NCBI RefSeq assembly: GCF_900105325.1
Contig: NZ_FNSU01000003.1
Location: 868,001 to 932,000, forward strand
From: Pseudomonas marginalis
GTDB lineage: Bacteria; Pseudomonadota; Gammaproteobacteria; Pseudomonadales; Pseudomonadaceae
Direction: 5' to 3'
Length of the DNA: 64,000 bases
In this document: positions 1 to 8,126 of the stretch, one piece after another
Layout: each line of letters opens with the position of its first letter
Numbering within the stretch: the stretch's first letter is position 1
Made by a program: the position numbers and the translations under genes
The notes under the pieces: generated by a model
Seen by the model: only the letters and a program-made list of their open reading frames with translations
What the model was told of the DNA's origin: nothing
The model's database searches: none

Positions 1-282
1 CTGACCAATGCGGTGCTGGTGATCGCAACGCTGATTGCAATAGACATTGGTTTCTCACTGGTCAAACAGCGTTCACGCTGGTTTTCCCGCCTGCTTGATG
101 GCGGCCCGACGATAGTCGTCGAGCATGGCAATGTGCTCCATGAGCGCCTCAAGCGTGCGCGATTGGATGAAAGCGATATTCTTGAAGCCGCCCGATCCGC
201 TCAAGGCATCGTGGAGATCAATCAGATCAAATTCGCGATCCTTGAACGCAACGGAAAAATTTCCGTCATTCCTTCTGAATAG
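1..282 (+). CDS. DUF421 (YetF-like) membrane protein, C-terminal part
   Basis: The reading frame is open from base 1, so only the last 93 residues are present and the true start lies to the left. The visible part begins with the end of a transmembrane helix (VIATLIAIDIGFSLV). A small soluble domain follows, with the pattern DGGPTIVVEHGNV, then LDESDIL and IKFAILERNGKISVIP. That is the typical C-terminal domain of DUF421/YetF-type membrane proteins, whose function is not established. The gene ends 7 bases before the convergent stop of the sensor kinase gene, and no clear terminator is visible between them. Confidence 0.75.
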   Translation: MTNAVLVIATLIAIDIGFSLVKQRSRWFSRLLDGGPTIVVEHGNVLHERLKRARLDESDILEAARSAQGIVEINQIKFAILERNGKISVIPSE

Positions 283-289
283 ACCCAAC

Positions 290-3200
290 CTAACGCCGTA
301 AGCGACAGAGTTTTTCGATGAGATCAATCAAGGAGTCGTGCGCGACCGGCTTGTTCACATGGGTGCTGAAGCCCGACTCAGCCGCCTTTTTCTGGTCACT
401 GCCGGCACCGTAACCTGTGAGGGCAATGGCGGGCACTTGGTGCAGGTGGCCTATCGTGCGCAACTTCTGCATCAGCTCATGGCCGTTCATTTTCGGCATG
501 CCAATATCAGATATGATCAAGTCGTACTGTGCATCGCGGGCTGTTTCCAGCGCAGTCTGTGGGTCATTGAAGGCGCTAACCTGAGCGCCTTCCATCTCCA
601 ACAACAAATTCAGCACTTCGAGCACTTCGGCAGAGTCATCCACCAGCAATACCTTGACGCCATGAAGGCGTTCATCGTCGCCCCGCGCACCGTCAGCAGG
701 TGGCAGATGATTCTGTTGTTCGCACAATGGCAGCCATATCGAGAAGGTGCAGCCAAATCCCAGCCCTCTGGAATGGACACTGACCGAGCCTTCGTGAGCC
801 TCAACTAACTGACGTACCAGGGACAAGCCTATTCCGAGGCCCTCGCGTTGATGCGTCTGGTGCTGGTTTTCCGCCTGCCCGAACAGGTCGAAGATCTTCT
901 CCATGCTGTCGTCGGCCAGGCCGATGCCACTGTCGATCACGTCCAACTGGGCGCGCCCGTCCGCGCGGCTGAGCACCAACTGCACCCGGCCACCCTCCGG
1001 GGTGAATTTCAGGGCGTTGTTGACCAGGTTCCAGATCACTTGCTCAATGCGCGTCGGGTCGACGTCGACGATCAGTGGTCCATAATCCGAAGGCGTCTGC
1101 AGTGTCACCTGGCGTCGATGCCCATCGGCGAGCACCACGCCATAAATGTCCTGCAGCGTGCGAATCAGATCAATTTGTTGCTTTTTCAGCTTGAGCTTGC
1201 CCGTGCGAACCCGGGCGACATCCAGCAGGTCATCAATGATCCGCGCCTGGCTGGACACCGCCTCGCAGATGGTATTCACGGCTTTGATCGCCGGGCCTGC
1301 GGCCTTGGTGGCGGGCAAGCGACGCAGCAACTCCGCGTTCAGTTGGATCAGGTTCAGTGGATGCTTGAGTTCGTGCGACATAACCGCAAAGAACTCGTCC
1401 TTGAGATGGCTCTTTGTCTGAGTTTCCATCAGGCGCTGGCTTTGCTCATCCTGGGTGCGTTTGTGGCCGGTGAGGTCGCGGGCGATTTTGACGTAGCCCT
1501 GCAAGCTGTCGCTCTTGAGCTGTGTGACCTCACCGCTGCAGTAGAACCGGCTGCCATCCTTGCGCACATGCCAGCGCTCGTCTTCACCCCGACCATGTTC
1601 GCGCGCCGCGCGTAGCTCGCTCTCAGGTACGCCGGCGGTGCGATCCTCCGGTGAAAAAATCAAGTCGTAATAGGCGCCCAGCACTTCGCCCTTACTGTAG
1701 CCGAAGATCAGCTCTGCACCGGTGTTCCAATCGGTGATGGCACCGTGGTCATCAAGGATGATAATTGCAAAATCGTGGGTACTCTCGGCCACCAGGCGCA
1801 TGCGCTCTTCCCCTAGGCGCAGTTCCTCCTCTGCCTGGCGTCGTTTGGTGATATCGATGAAGGTCAGCACCGTGCCGTCGATATGATCCTCGCTGGAACG
1901 GTAGGGCAACAATCGTGCGATGTACCAGCGATCGTCCTTACTGCTGATTTCCCGCTCGATGATGCTCAGCGACTCAAACACAGTCGCAGCGTCTTCAGTG
2001 ATTTCCGGGTAATCCAGGCGGTGCGTGATGTCCATCAACGAGCGTCCGGTGTCCACCGGGAGCATGCTGAAGATATCGGTGGCACGTGGCGTGAACCACC
2101 GGATGCGCATATTGCGGTCGACGAATACGGTGGCGATATCGGTGGAGGCGATCAGGTTGGTCAGGTAGTCATTGACCTTGTCGGTCTCTTCTACCTTGGT
2201 TTTGAGTTCATAGTTGACGGTCAACAGCTCTTCATTGATCGACTGCAGTTCTTCCTTGCTGGTTTCCAGTTCTTCGGTGGCCGAACGCAACTCTTCATTG
2301 ACCGCCTGCATTTCTTCGTTCGAGGCCTTTAGCTCCTCGCTTGAGACTTCCGACTGTTCGATGGTGTCCTGTAAGTGCAGCTTGGTGCGTTGCAGCTCCC
2401 GCTCAAGGTTGCGCAGGATGGCGTTCTCTGCGTGGCTGACAATCGTGGTATCTGCCTGTTGTGGATCGATTTCGCTTTCTTGGAAGATCACCAGCACATA
2501 GTCGCTTTCGGTCGCGTCATCGCGATAAGGGCAGGCGGTAATGTCCACCATGAAGGAGCCCTGCTCGCGCTGGACGCGGACTTTGCGGGAGGTCACAGGC
2601 ATATTCGATTGCTGGACCTGGAAGAGTGTGGTGCGGATGTCGAGGCGCAGGTCGGGATGAACCAGGGCCAACAGATTGTGGGTAACTTCCCCGGCGACAT
2701 AGCGCAAGAACCGCCCGGCACCTTCGCTCATGTGCAGGATGTCGGCGTGGATATCGACGATTACGCTGGGTGGCGCGGCTTTTTCCAAGGCTCGCAGGTG
2801 GATATCCGCGAACGAAACTTTGCTGGGCGCCTTGATTTCAGTCGCAATCGACGCGGTGCTTGGGCGCAGGTAGCCGCCTCGCGGCATGGTTGGGGCGCGG
2901 CGCATAGCGGAGGAGCCGGCACGCACCCGAAAAATGCGGTTTCGTTTGTCCACCGGTACAAACAGGTCCAGGCAACCGTCGGCCGATTCCGAGGAACCGA
3001 GGAACAGATAGCCACCGGGGCGCAGCGCAAAGTGGAACATCTGCAGGATGTCGCGTTGCACTTCGCGGTCCAGGTAGATCAACAGGTTGCGGCACACGAT
3101 CAGGTCGATCTGGGAGAACGGCGGATCAGCCAGCAGGCTGTGTTTGGCGAACAAGACCTTCTCGCGAATTTCCTTGCGTACCCGGTAGTGCTGGTTTTTC

Positions 3201-4435
3201 TCTTTGGCGAAGTACTGGCGCAGCCGCGGTGGCGGTACGTCGGTGATGATCGCCTCGGGGTATACGCCGTTGCGGCCGTGGGTGATTGCACGCTCGTCAA
3301 TATCAGTGGCAAACACCTGCATCTTGGCACCGCCGGCATCCAGCGCCAGTTGCTCGGCCACCAGCATCGCGAGGCTGTAGGCTTCTTCGCCGGTGGAGCA
3401 GCCGGCCGACCAGATGCGCACCTCCTCACGGTGCGGCACGCTGTCTTCCAGTGACTTCACCAGGTTGGGTATCACGTCACGTTCAATCGCTTCAAAGGCT
3501 TCGCGGTCGCGGAAGAAGTTGGTCACGCCGATCAGCATGTCGCCGAGCAACGCCTTGGTTTCGTCTGGGTGTCCCTGGAGGAAGTTGTAATAGGCCGCCA
3601 GGTCCGGCTGGGCGGTCACTTGCAAGCGGCGCTCGATACGGCGCAACACTGTGGCGCGCTTGTAGTGTTTGAAGTCGTGCCCAGTACTGGCTCGTAGCTG
3701 AATCAGGATGTCCAGCAATAACTGCTCCGCAACGGCGGCATCGCGTTCGGTTGCGGGCGGGGTGGTATTGATTTCGGGATCGCCAGCGGTGGGCAGGATG
3801 ATCGATTGAGCATTACACCACAGCTCCAGCAATTTCTGCGGCATTTCCACCACCGGAAGCACTAGATCGGCCATTTGCGTTTCGATGGCAGCCAACGGCA
3901 TGCCATCGAACTCTGCATCCTCCGGGCTTTGTACCAGAGTGATCCCGCCCTGCTCCTTGATTCGAGACAGGCCGACCGCGCCGTCTGATCCGGTCCCCGA
4001 CAGGATCAGGCAAAACGCCCGCTCTTTATGCGTGTCGGCCAGATCGCGAAAAAACAGGTCGATAGCGATATGCGAACCACCTTCGCGAACCGTTGGCGAT
4101 ACTGTTAGATAGCCATCGTTCATGTTCAAAAGGTGTGCTGGCGAGATGACATACACCTGATTCTTTTCGATGGGTGTCGTGCCACTCACCTGTGACACCG
4201 GCATACGGGTCGATTCCTGGATGATCTTGTCCGCCACACTCTGATGATCGGGGGACAGGTGCAGAATCACCACGAACGCCATGCCGCAGTCTTTGGGCAT
4301 GTGCTCAAAAAACGCCTTGACTGCTTGCAGCCCGCCCGCAGACGCGCCAATACCCACCACCGGAAAGTCCAGGTTGCTGGGAATCAGATCCTTGCGTTGC
4401 GGAACGTTAGGGGACCGCGGGGGGGCAGACTTCAT
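290..4435 (-). CDS. CheB-CheR-PAS-histidine kinase-receiver hybrid protein
   Basis: A multi-domain signalling protein of 1381 residues. Residues 25-205 are a CheB-type methylesterase with GASAGG around S32, H59 and D151 as likely triad. Residues 225-490 are a CheR-type SAM methyltransferase (WSAGCSTGEEAYSLA). About 660-760 is a Glu-rich coiled coil (NEEMQAVNEELRSATEE). Two PAS domains follow. The kinase core has an H-box (SHELKHPL, His about 1019) and an HATPase with NLVNNALKFT. The C-terminal receiver has its phospho-Asp in ISDIGMPKMNG (about 1307). The ATG at 4435 follows AAGG with 9-nt spacing; the TTG three codons upstream does not. No chemoreceptor gene is adjacent. Such fusions are usually implicated in stress or general signalling, but the input and partner here are unknown. 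Confidence 0.93.
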   Translation of the reverse strand: MKSAPPRSPNVPQRKDLIPSNLDFPVVGIGASAGGLQAVKAFFEHMPKDCGMAFVVILHLSPDHQSVADKIIQESTRMPVSQVSGTTPIEKNQVYVISPAHLLNMNDGYLTVSPTVREGGSHIAIDLFFRDLADTHKERAFCLILSGTGSDGAVGLSRIKEQGGITLVQSPEDAEFDGMPLAAIETQMADLVLPVVEMPQKLLELWCNAQSIILPTAGDPEINTTPPATERDAAVAEQLLLDILIQLRASTGHDFKHYKRATVLRRIERRLQVTAQPDLAAYYNFLQGHPDETKALLGDMLIGVTNFFRDREAFEAIERDVIPNLVKSLEDSVPHREEVRIWSAGCSTGEEAYSLAMLVAEQLALDAGGAKMQVFATDIDERAITHGRNGVYPEAIITDVPPPRLRQYFAKEKNQHYRVRKEIREKVLFAKHSLLADPPFSQIDLIVCRNLLIYLDREVQRDILQMFHFALRPGGYLFLGSSESADGCLDLFVPVDKRNRIFRVRAGSSAMRRAPTMPRGGYLRPSTASIATEIKAPSKVSFADIHLRALEKAAPPSVIVDIHADILHMSEGAGRFLRYVAGEVTHNLLALVHPDLRLDIRTTLFQVQQSNMPVTSRKVRVQREQGSFMVDITACPYRDDATESDYVLVIFQESEIDPQQADTTIVSHAENAILRNLERELQRTKLHLQDTIEQSEVSSEELKASNEEMQAVNEELRSATEELETSKEELQSINEELLTVNYELKTKVEETDKVNDYLTNLIASTDIATVFVDRNMRIRWFTPRATDIFSMLPVDTGRSLMDITHRLDYPEITEDAATVFESLSIIEREISSKDDRWYIARLLPYRSSEDHIDGTVLTFIDITKRRQAEEELRLGEERMRLVAESTHDFAIIILDDHGAITDWNTGAELIFGYSKGEVLGAYYDLIFSPEDRTAGVPESELRAAREHGRGEDERWHVRKDGSRFYCSGEVTQLKSDSLQGYVKIARDLTGHKRTQDEQSQRLMETQTKSHLKDEFFAVMSHELKHPLNLIQLNAELLRRLPATKAAGPAIKAVNTICEAVSSQARIIDDLLDVARVRTGKLKLKKQQIDLIRTLQDIYGVVLADGHRRQVTLQTPSDYGPLIVDVDPTRIEQVIWNLVNNALKFTPEGGRVQLVLSRADGRAQLDVIDSGIGLADDSMEKIFDLFGQAENQHQTHQREGLGIGLSLVRQLVEAHEGSVSVHSRGLGFGCTFSIWLPLCEQQNHLPPADGARGDDERLHGVKVLLVDDSAEVLEVLNLLLEMEGAQVSAFNDPQTALETARDAQYDLIISDIGMPKMNGHELMQKLRTIGHLHQVPAIALTGYGAGSDQKKAAESGFSTHVNKPVAHDSLIDLIEKLCRLRR

Positions 4436-4741
4436 AAATACCAACCTTGGTTAACTGCGCACGCGAAGAGCGTGGAGGGAAAATCTTAAGCGAGGGCGAG
4501 GGCTGAACAGGAAGTGAAATATAGCTGAAAACCTGCGTGCAGAAGAATGCCTCGAATCTCGAATGTCGCTGACCCTACAAACCTTTACCTCCCGGTTGAG
4601 GCGCGCAACCTTCAGAAGGTTTATTCAGACTGACAAATGGCATGGCTGCGCCTGAACGGTTATCTGATTTTATTAAAATCCATCTGAACTTACCCTCCCG
4701 GCCAACCCTCGCAAAAGTAATCACAGCCAGGAGGGAGACCG
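4436..4741. other. Divergent intergenic region between the hybrid kinase and the SDR gene
   Basis: A 306-base region carrying the control signals of two divergent genes. The half nearer the SDR gene is AT-richer (about 4660-4690) and contains the AlgU-like promoter listed separately. No convincing ORF, tRNA or repeat was seen. Confidence 0.6.
4686..4713 (+). promoter_or_regulatory. Candidate AlgU (sigma-22/RpoE-type) promoter for the SDR gene
   Basis: GAACTT at 4686-4691 and TCGCA at 4709-4713 are separated by 17 bases. This fits the AlgU consensus of GAACTT, 16-17 bases, then TCnnA. The start codon lies 28 bases downstream, after the ribosome binding site AGGAGGG (4729-4735). AlgU control would suit a stress-induced dehydrogenase and TPP enzyme. 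This is a motif match only. Confidence 0.45.
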
Positions 4742-5599
4742 ATGAACAGTTATCCAAAACCACCATTCAAGGCGCAACAGCAGCCCGTACCCGGTCAACA
4801 GCGCAAGATGGATCCGATGCCTGATTGCGGTGAGCAGACCTATAAAGGCTCGGGCCGCCTCGCCAACAAAATAGCCTTGATCACCGGGGCCGACAGCGGC
4901 ATTGGCCGTGCGGTGGCCATCGCCTTTGCACGCGAAGGCGCGGACGTGGCGGTCTCCTATCTGGATGAGCATGAAGACGCCAAGGAAACCGCGCGGTGGG
5001 TCGAGGCGGCGGGTCGTCAATGCCTGTTGCTACCCGGTGACCTGGGCAACGCGGATCAGTGTACGGCGACGGTCAGTGACACCGTGGAGAAGTTCGGACG
5101 CATTGATGTACTGGTCAATAACGCGGCGTTCCAGATGACCTACGAAAGCCTGGAAGACATTCCCGACGAGGATTGGCTTAAGACCTTTAACGTTAACGTC
5201 ACCGCGATGTTTCGCATCTGCAAGGCCGCGCTGCCGCACATGGCCGAGGGCAGTTCGATCATCAACACCAGCTCGGTCAATTCCGATGCGCCCAACCCCA
5301 CGCTGTTGCCCTATGCGGCGAGCAAAGGCGCGATCGCCAACTTCACTGCAGGCCTGGCGCAGATGCTCGGCAAACGCGGTATTCGCGTTAACAGTGTGGC
5401 GCCCGGGCCAATCTGGACGCCATTGATCGTGTCGACGATGACCGAGGACTCCGTCAAGAACTTTGGTGGCAATACACCGCTGGGGCGCCCCGGCCAGCCA
5501 GTCGAAGTCTCGCCCATCTATGTGCTGTTGGCGTCGGATGAGGGCAGTTATATCTCCGGTGAACGCTACGGCGTAACAGGTGGCAAACCCATTCTTTGA
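4742..5599 (+). CDS. SDR-family oxidoreductase (YghA/general stress type)
   Basis: A 285-residue short-chain dehydrogenase, longer than the classical 250 because of a 40-residue N-terminal extension rich in Pro and Gln (PKPPFKAQQQPVPGQ). That extension is typical of the YghA/general-stress-39 subgroup. The cofactor-binding loop TGADSGIG lies at residues 48-55, NNAAF follows, and the catalytic YAASK is at about 191-195. The probable reaction is NAD(P)-dependent oxidation or reduction of a small alcohol or aldehyde; the substrate is not evident. A strong ribosome binding site, AGGAGGG, precedes the ATG. The stop lies 17 bases before the TPP enzyme start, so the two probably form an operon. Confidence 0.9.
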   Translation: MNSYPKPPFKAQQQPVPGQQRKMDPMPDCGEQTYKGSGRLANKIALITGADSGIGRAVAIAFAREGADVAVSYLDEHEDAKETARWVEAAGRQCLLLPGDLGNADQCTATVSDTVEKFGRIDVLVNNAAFQMTYESLEDIPDEDWLKTFNVNVTAMFRICKAALPHMAEGSSIINTSSVNSDAPNPTLLPYAASKGAIANFTAGLAQMLGKRGIRVNSVAPGPIWTPLIVSTMTEDSVKNFGGNTPLGRPGQPVEVSPIYVLLASDEGSYISGERYGVTGGKPIL

Positions 5600-5616
5600 A
5601 TGAAGCGAGGCATTCG

Positions 5617-7410
5617 ATGACGACGACAGTAGGCGACTTTCTGGTTGAGCGACTCAGCCAATGGGGCGTTACCCGAATGTTTGGTTACCCGGGTGACGGT
5701 ATCAATGGTGTATTCGGCGCGTTAAGCCGGGCGCAGGGCAAGATCGAATTCATTCAGGCCCGTCATGAGGAAATGGCCGCGTTCATGGCGTCGGCCCACT
5801 CCAAATTCACGGGAGAGCTGGGCGTTTGTATCGCGACTTCAGGGCCAGGAGCCTCGCACCTGATCACCGGGCTCTATGACGCGCGAATGGACCATATGCC
5901 GGTGCTGGCGATTGTCGGGCAGCAGGCACGGGCGGCGCTTGGGGGGCATTACCAGCAGGAGCTGGATCTGGTGTCGATGTTCAAGGATGTGGCAGGGGCA
6001 TTCGTGCAGCAGGCTACGGTGCCATCCCAGGTGCGTCACTTGGTGGAACGGGCCGTACGTACGGCAGTCGGTGAACGCCGAGTGACGGCGATCATCCTGC
6101 CCAACGATTTGCAGGAGGCGACCTACGAACCGCCCGCCAGGGCCCACGGCACAGTGCACTCGGGGGTAGGTTATTCAAAACCGCGAGTGGTGCCGTATGA
6201 GGCGGATCTACAGCGCGCCGCAGACGTGCTGAATGCCGGTGAGAAAGTTGCGATTCTCGTCGGCGCAGGGGCGCTGGCGGCCACCGATGAAGTCATCGCC
6301 GTCGCCGAAGCGCTTGGCGCCGGGGTGGCCAAGGCGCTACTCGGCAAGGCTGCAGTCCCTGACGATTTGCCCTGGGTTACCGGCAGCATCGGCCTGTTGG
6401 GCACCGAGCCCAGCTACAGGCTGATGACCGAATGCGACACCTTGCTGATGATCGGCTCGGGTTTTCCTTACTCAGAGTTCCTGCCCAAGGAAGGCCAGGC
6501 CCGTGGGGTGCAGATTGACCTGCAACCCGACATGTTAAGCCTGCGTTATCCCATGGAGGTGAATCTGGTGGGCGATGCCGCCGAGACCCTGGCTGCGTTG
6601 TTGCCGTTGCTCACCCACAAGACTCAGCGTAAATGGCGCAAAAAGGTCGAGGGGTGGCGTGCTGGCTGGGAGAAAACCCTGGAGAAACGCGCCCTGGCAA
6701 AAGCCAAACCGATCAACCCGCAACGCGTGGTGTACGAGCTGTCTCCACGCTTGCCCGACCACGCAATCATCACCAGCGATTCCGGCTCCTGTGCCAACTG
6801 GTATGCCCGCGACTTGAAGATCCGCCGTGGCATGCAATGTTCTCTGTCCGGTGGCTTGGCGTCCATGGGGGCTGCCGTGCCGTATGCTATCGCCGCCAAG
6901 TTTGCGCACCCGCAGAACACCGTGATCGCGCTGGTGGGCGACGGCGCGATGCAGATGAACAACATGGCCGAACTGATCACCGTGGCCAAATACTGGCGGC
7001 AGTGGCAGAGCCCTAAATGGATCTGTGCGGTGTTCAACAATGAAGACCTGAACCAGGTCACTTGGGAGCAGCGCGTGATGGAAGGCGACCCCAAGTTTGA
7101 GGCTTCACAAACCATTCCTGATGTGCCGTATCACCTGTTTGCGATTTCGCTGGGGCTGAAGGGGATTTTCGTCGAGCGCGAGGAGGATGTGGCTGCGGCC
7201 TGGGAACAGGCGTTGGCCTCGGATGTACCGGTGCTGATCGAGTTCAAGACCGACCCCGACGTGGCGCCACTTCCCCCGCATATCAAACTGGAACAGGCCA
7301 GGAAGTTCGCCACCACGTTGCTCAAAGGCGACCCGGATGAAGCCGGGGTGATTGTGCAAACCGCCAAGCAAGTGCTGACCAGCGTTCTGCCAGGAGGCGC
7401 AAAAAAATAA
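5617..7410 (+). CDS. Thiamine pyrophosphate-dependent enzyme, pyruvate oxidase-like
   Basis: A 597-residue ThDP-binding enzyme of the acetolactate synthase/pyruvate oxidase superfamily. The N-terminal pyrimidine-binding domain carries the activating glutamate in ARHEEMAAF (about residue 50). A central FAD/ADP-like domain follows, then the C-terminal pyrophosphate domain with GDGAMQMNN (about 438). Residues near the end of that motif (WICAVFNNEDLNQVTWEQR) match the pyruvate oxidase-like subgroup rather than acetolactate synthase. The ATG at 5617 has a GCGAGG ribosome binding site. An in-frame TTG at 5596, overlapping the SDR stop, is less likely. Pairing with a stress SDR suggests a role in stationary-phase or stress carbon metabolism, which is an inference. 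Confidence 0.85.
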   Translation: MTTTVGDFLVERLSQWGVTRMFGYPGDGINGVFGALSRAQGKIEFIQARHEEMAAFMASAHSKFTGELGVCIATSGPGASHLITGLYDARMDHMPVLAIVGQQARAALGGHYQQELDLVSMFKDVAGAFVQQATVPSQVRHLVERAVRTAVGERRVTAIILPNDLQEATYEPPARAHGTVHSGVGYSKPRVVPYEADLQRAADVLNAGEKVAILVGAGALAATDEVIAVAEALGAGVAKALLGKAAVPDDLPWVTGSIGLLGTEPSYRLMTECDTLLMIGSGFPYSEFLPKEGQARGVQIDLQPDMLSLRYPMEVNLVGDAAETLAALLPLLTHKTQRKWRKKVEGWRAGWEKTLEKRALAKAKPINPQRVVYELSPRLPDHAIITSDSGSCANWYARDLKIRRGMQCSLSGGLASMGAAVPYAIAAKFAHPQNTVIALVGDGAMQMNNMAELITVAKYWRQWQSPKWICAVFNNEDLNQVTWEQRVMEGDPKFEASQTIPDVPYHLFAISLGLKGIFVEREEDVAAAWEQALASDVPVLIEFKTDPDVAPLPPHIKLEQARKFATTLLKGDPDEAGVIVQTAKQVLTSVLPGGAKK

Positions 7411-7469
7411 CGAACGCCTGCGCACCCGCGCAGCCAAAGCGTTAAGGACATGGACATGAGAATCCGGCA

Positions 7470-8126
7470 ATGACGCAGATCTTCAGGCGCTCGGCCGATA
7501 CTTGGCTGCGCGTAGGACTGTTGCTGCTGATCGCCGGGCTCTCGGGAGGTTTGCTTGTGGCGTTGACTCTGGACAGCACCGACTACCGCACCGGCCGTAA
7601 CTGGGTGGTCGAGCAGCCGTTGCCCTTCAGCCATGCCCACCATGCGGGCGAACTCAAGATCGACTGCCGTTATTGCCACAGCGCGGTGCAGTCCTCCGCG
7701 ATGGCCAGCCTGCCGCCCACTGAAACCTGCATGAGTTGTCATTCCCAGGTATGGACACATGCCGATGTACTGGAGCCGTTGCGCAAGAGCCTGCGTGAAC
7801 TTGAGCCCTTGCACTGGCAACGCGTCGCCAAGCTGCCCGACTACGTGTATTTCCATCACGGCGTCCATGTGAACGCCGGCGTCGGCTGCAGTGAATGCCA
7901 TGGTCAGGTCGACCGCATGCAACTGATGTTCAAGGCGCAACCGTTGAACATGGGCCAGTGCCTGGCCTGTCACCGTGACCCGGCGCCCCATCTGCGTCCC
8001 CTGGAGCAGGTCACCAATATGCAGTGGAAACCTTCCGAGGACCGTCGCCAATTGGGTGAGCGCCTGATGACCGCGCGGCACATCGATACCCGGGGCCTTA
8101 CCGACTGCGGGACGTGCCACCGATGA
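7470..8126 (+). CDS. actA: Alternative complex III subunit ActA, pentahaem cytochrome c
   Basis: A 218-residue protein with one N-terminal membrane anchor (LRVGLLLLIAGLSGGLLVA) and five CxxCH haem c motifs at residues 66-70, 87-91, 140-144, 164-168 and 213-217. Five haems plus an anchor and the first place in an act operon match ActA. This subunit takes electrons from the ActB/ActC module towards the monohaem ActE or the oxidase. The ATG overlaps the stop of a five-codon reading frame. The stop overlaps the actB start (ATGA), so translation is coupled along the operon. Haem attachment requires the cytochrome c maturation system, which is not in this window. Confidence 0.93.
   Translation: MTQIFRRSADTWLRVGLLLLIAGLSGGLLVALTLDSTDYRTGRNWVVEQPLPFSHAHHAGELKIDCRYCHSAVQSSAMASLPPTETCMSCHSQVWTHADVLEPLRKSLRELEPLHWQRVAKLPDYVYFHHGVHVNAGVGCSECHGQVDRMQLMFKAQPLNMGQCLACHRDPAPHLRPLEQVTNMQWKPSEDRRQLGERLMTARHIDTRGLTDCGTCHR

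Noticed and set aside
2375..3454. 359-codon plus-strand frame opposite the hybrid kinase
   Set aside because: Shadow of a high-GC gene; the minus strand encodes clear CheR and PAS domains.
5596..5616. TTG start at 5596 for the TPP enzyme
   Set aside because: It overlaps the SDR stop and leaves the ribosome binding site inside the coding sequence. The ATG at 5617 has proper spacing.
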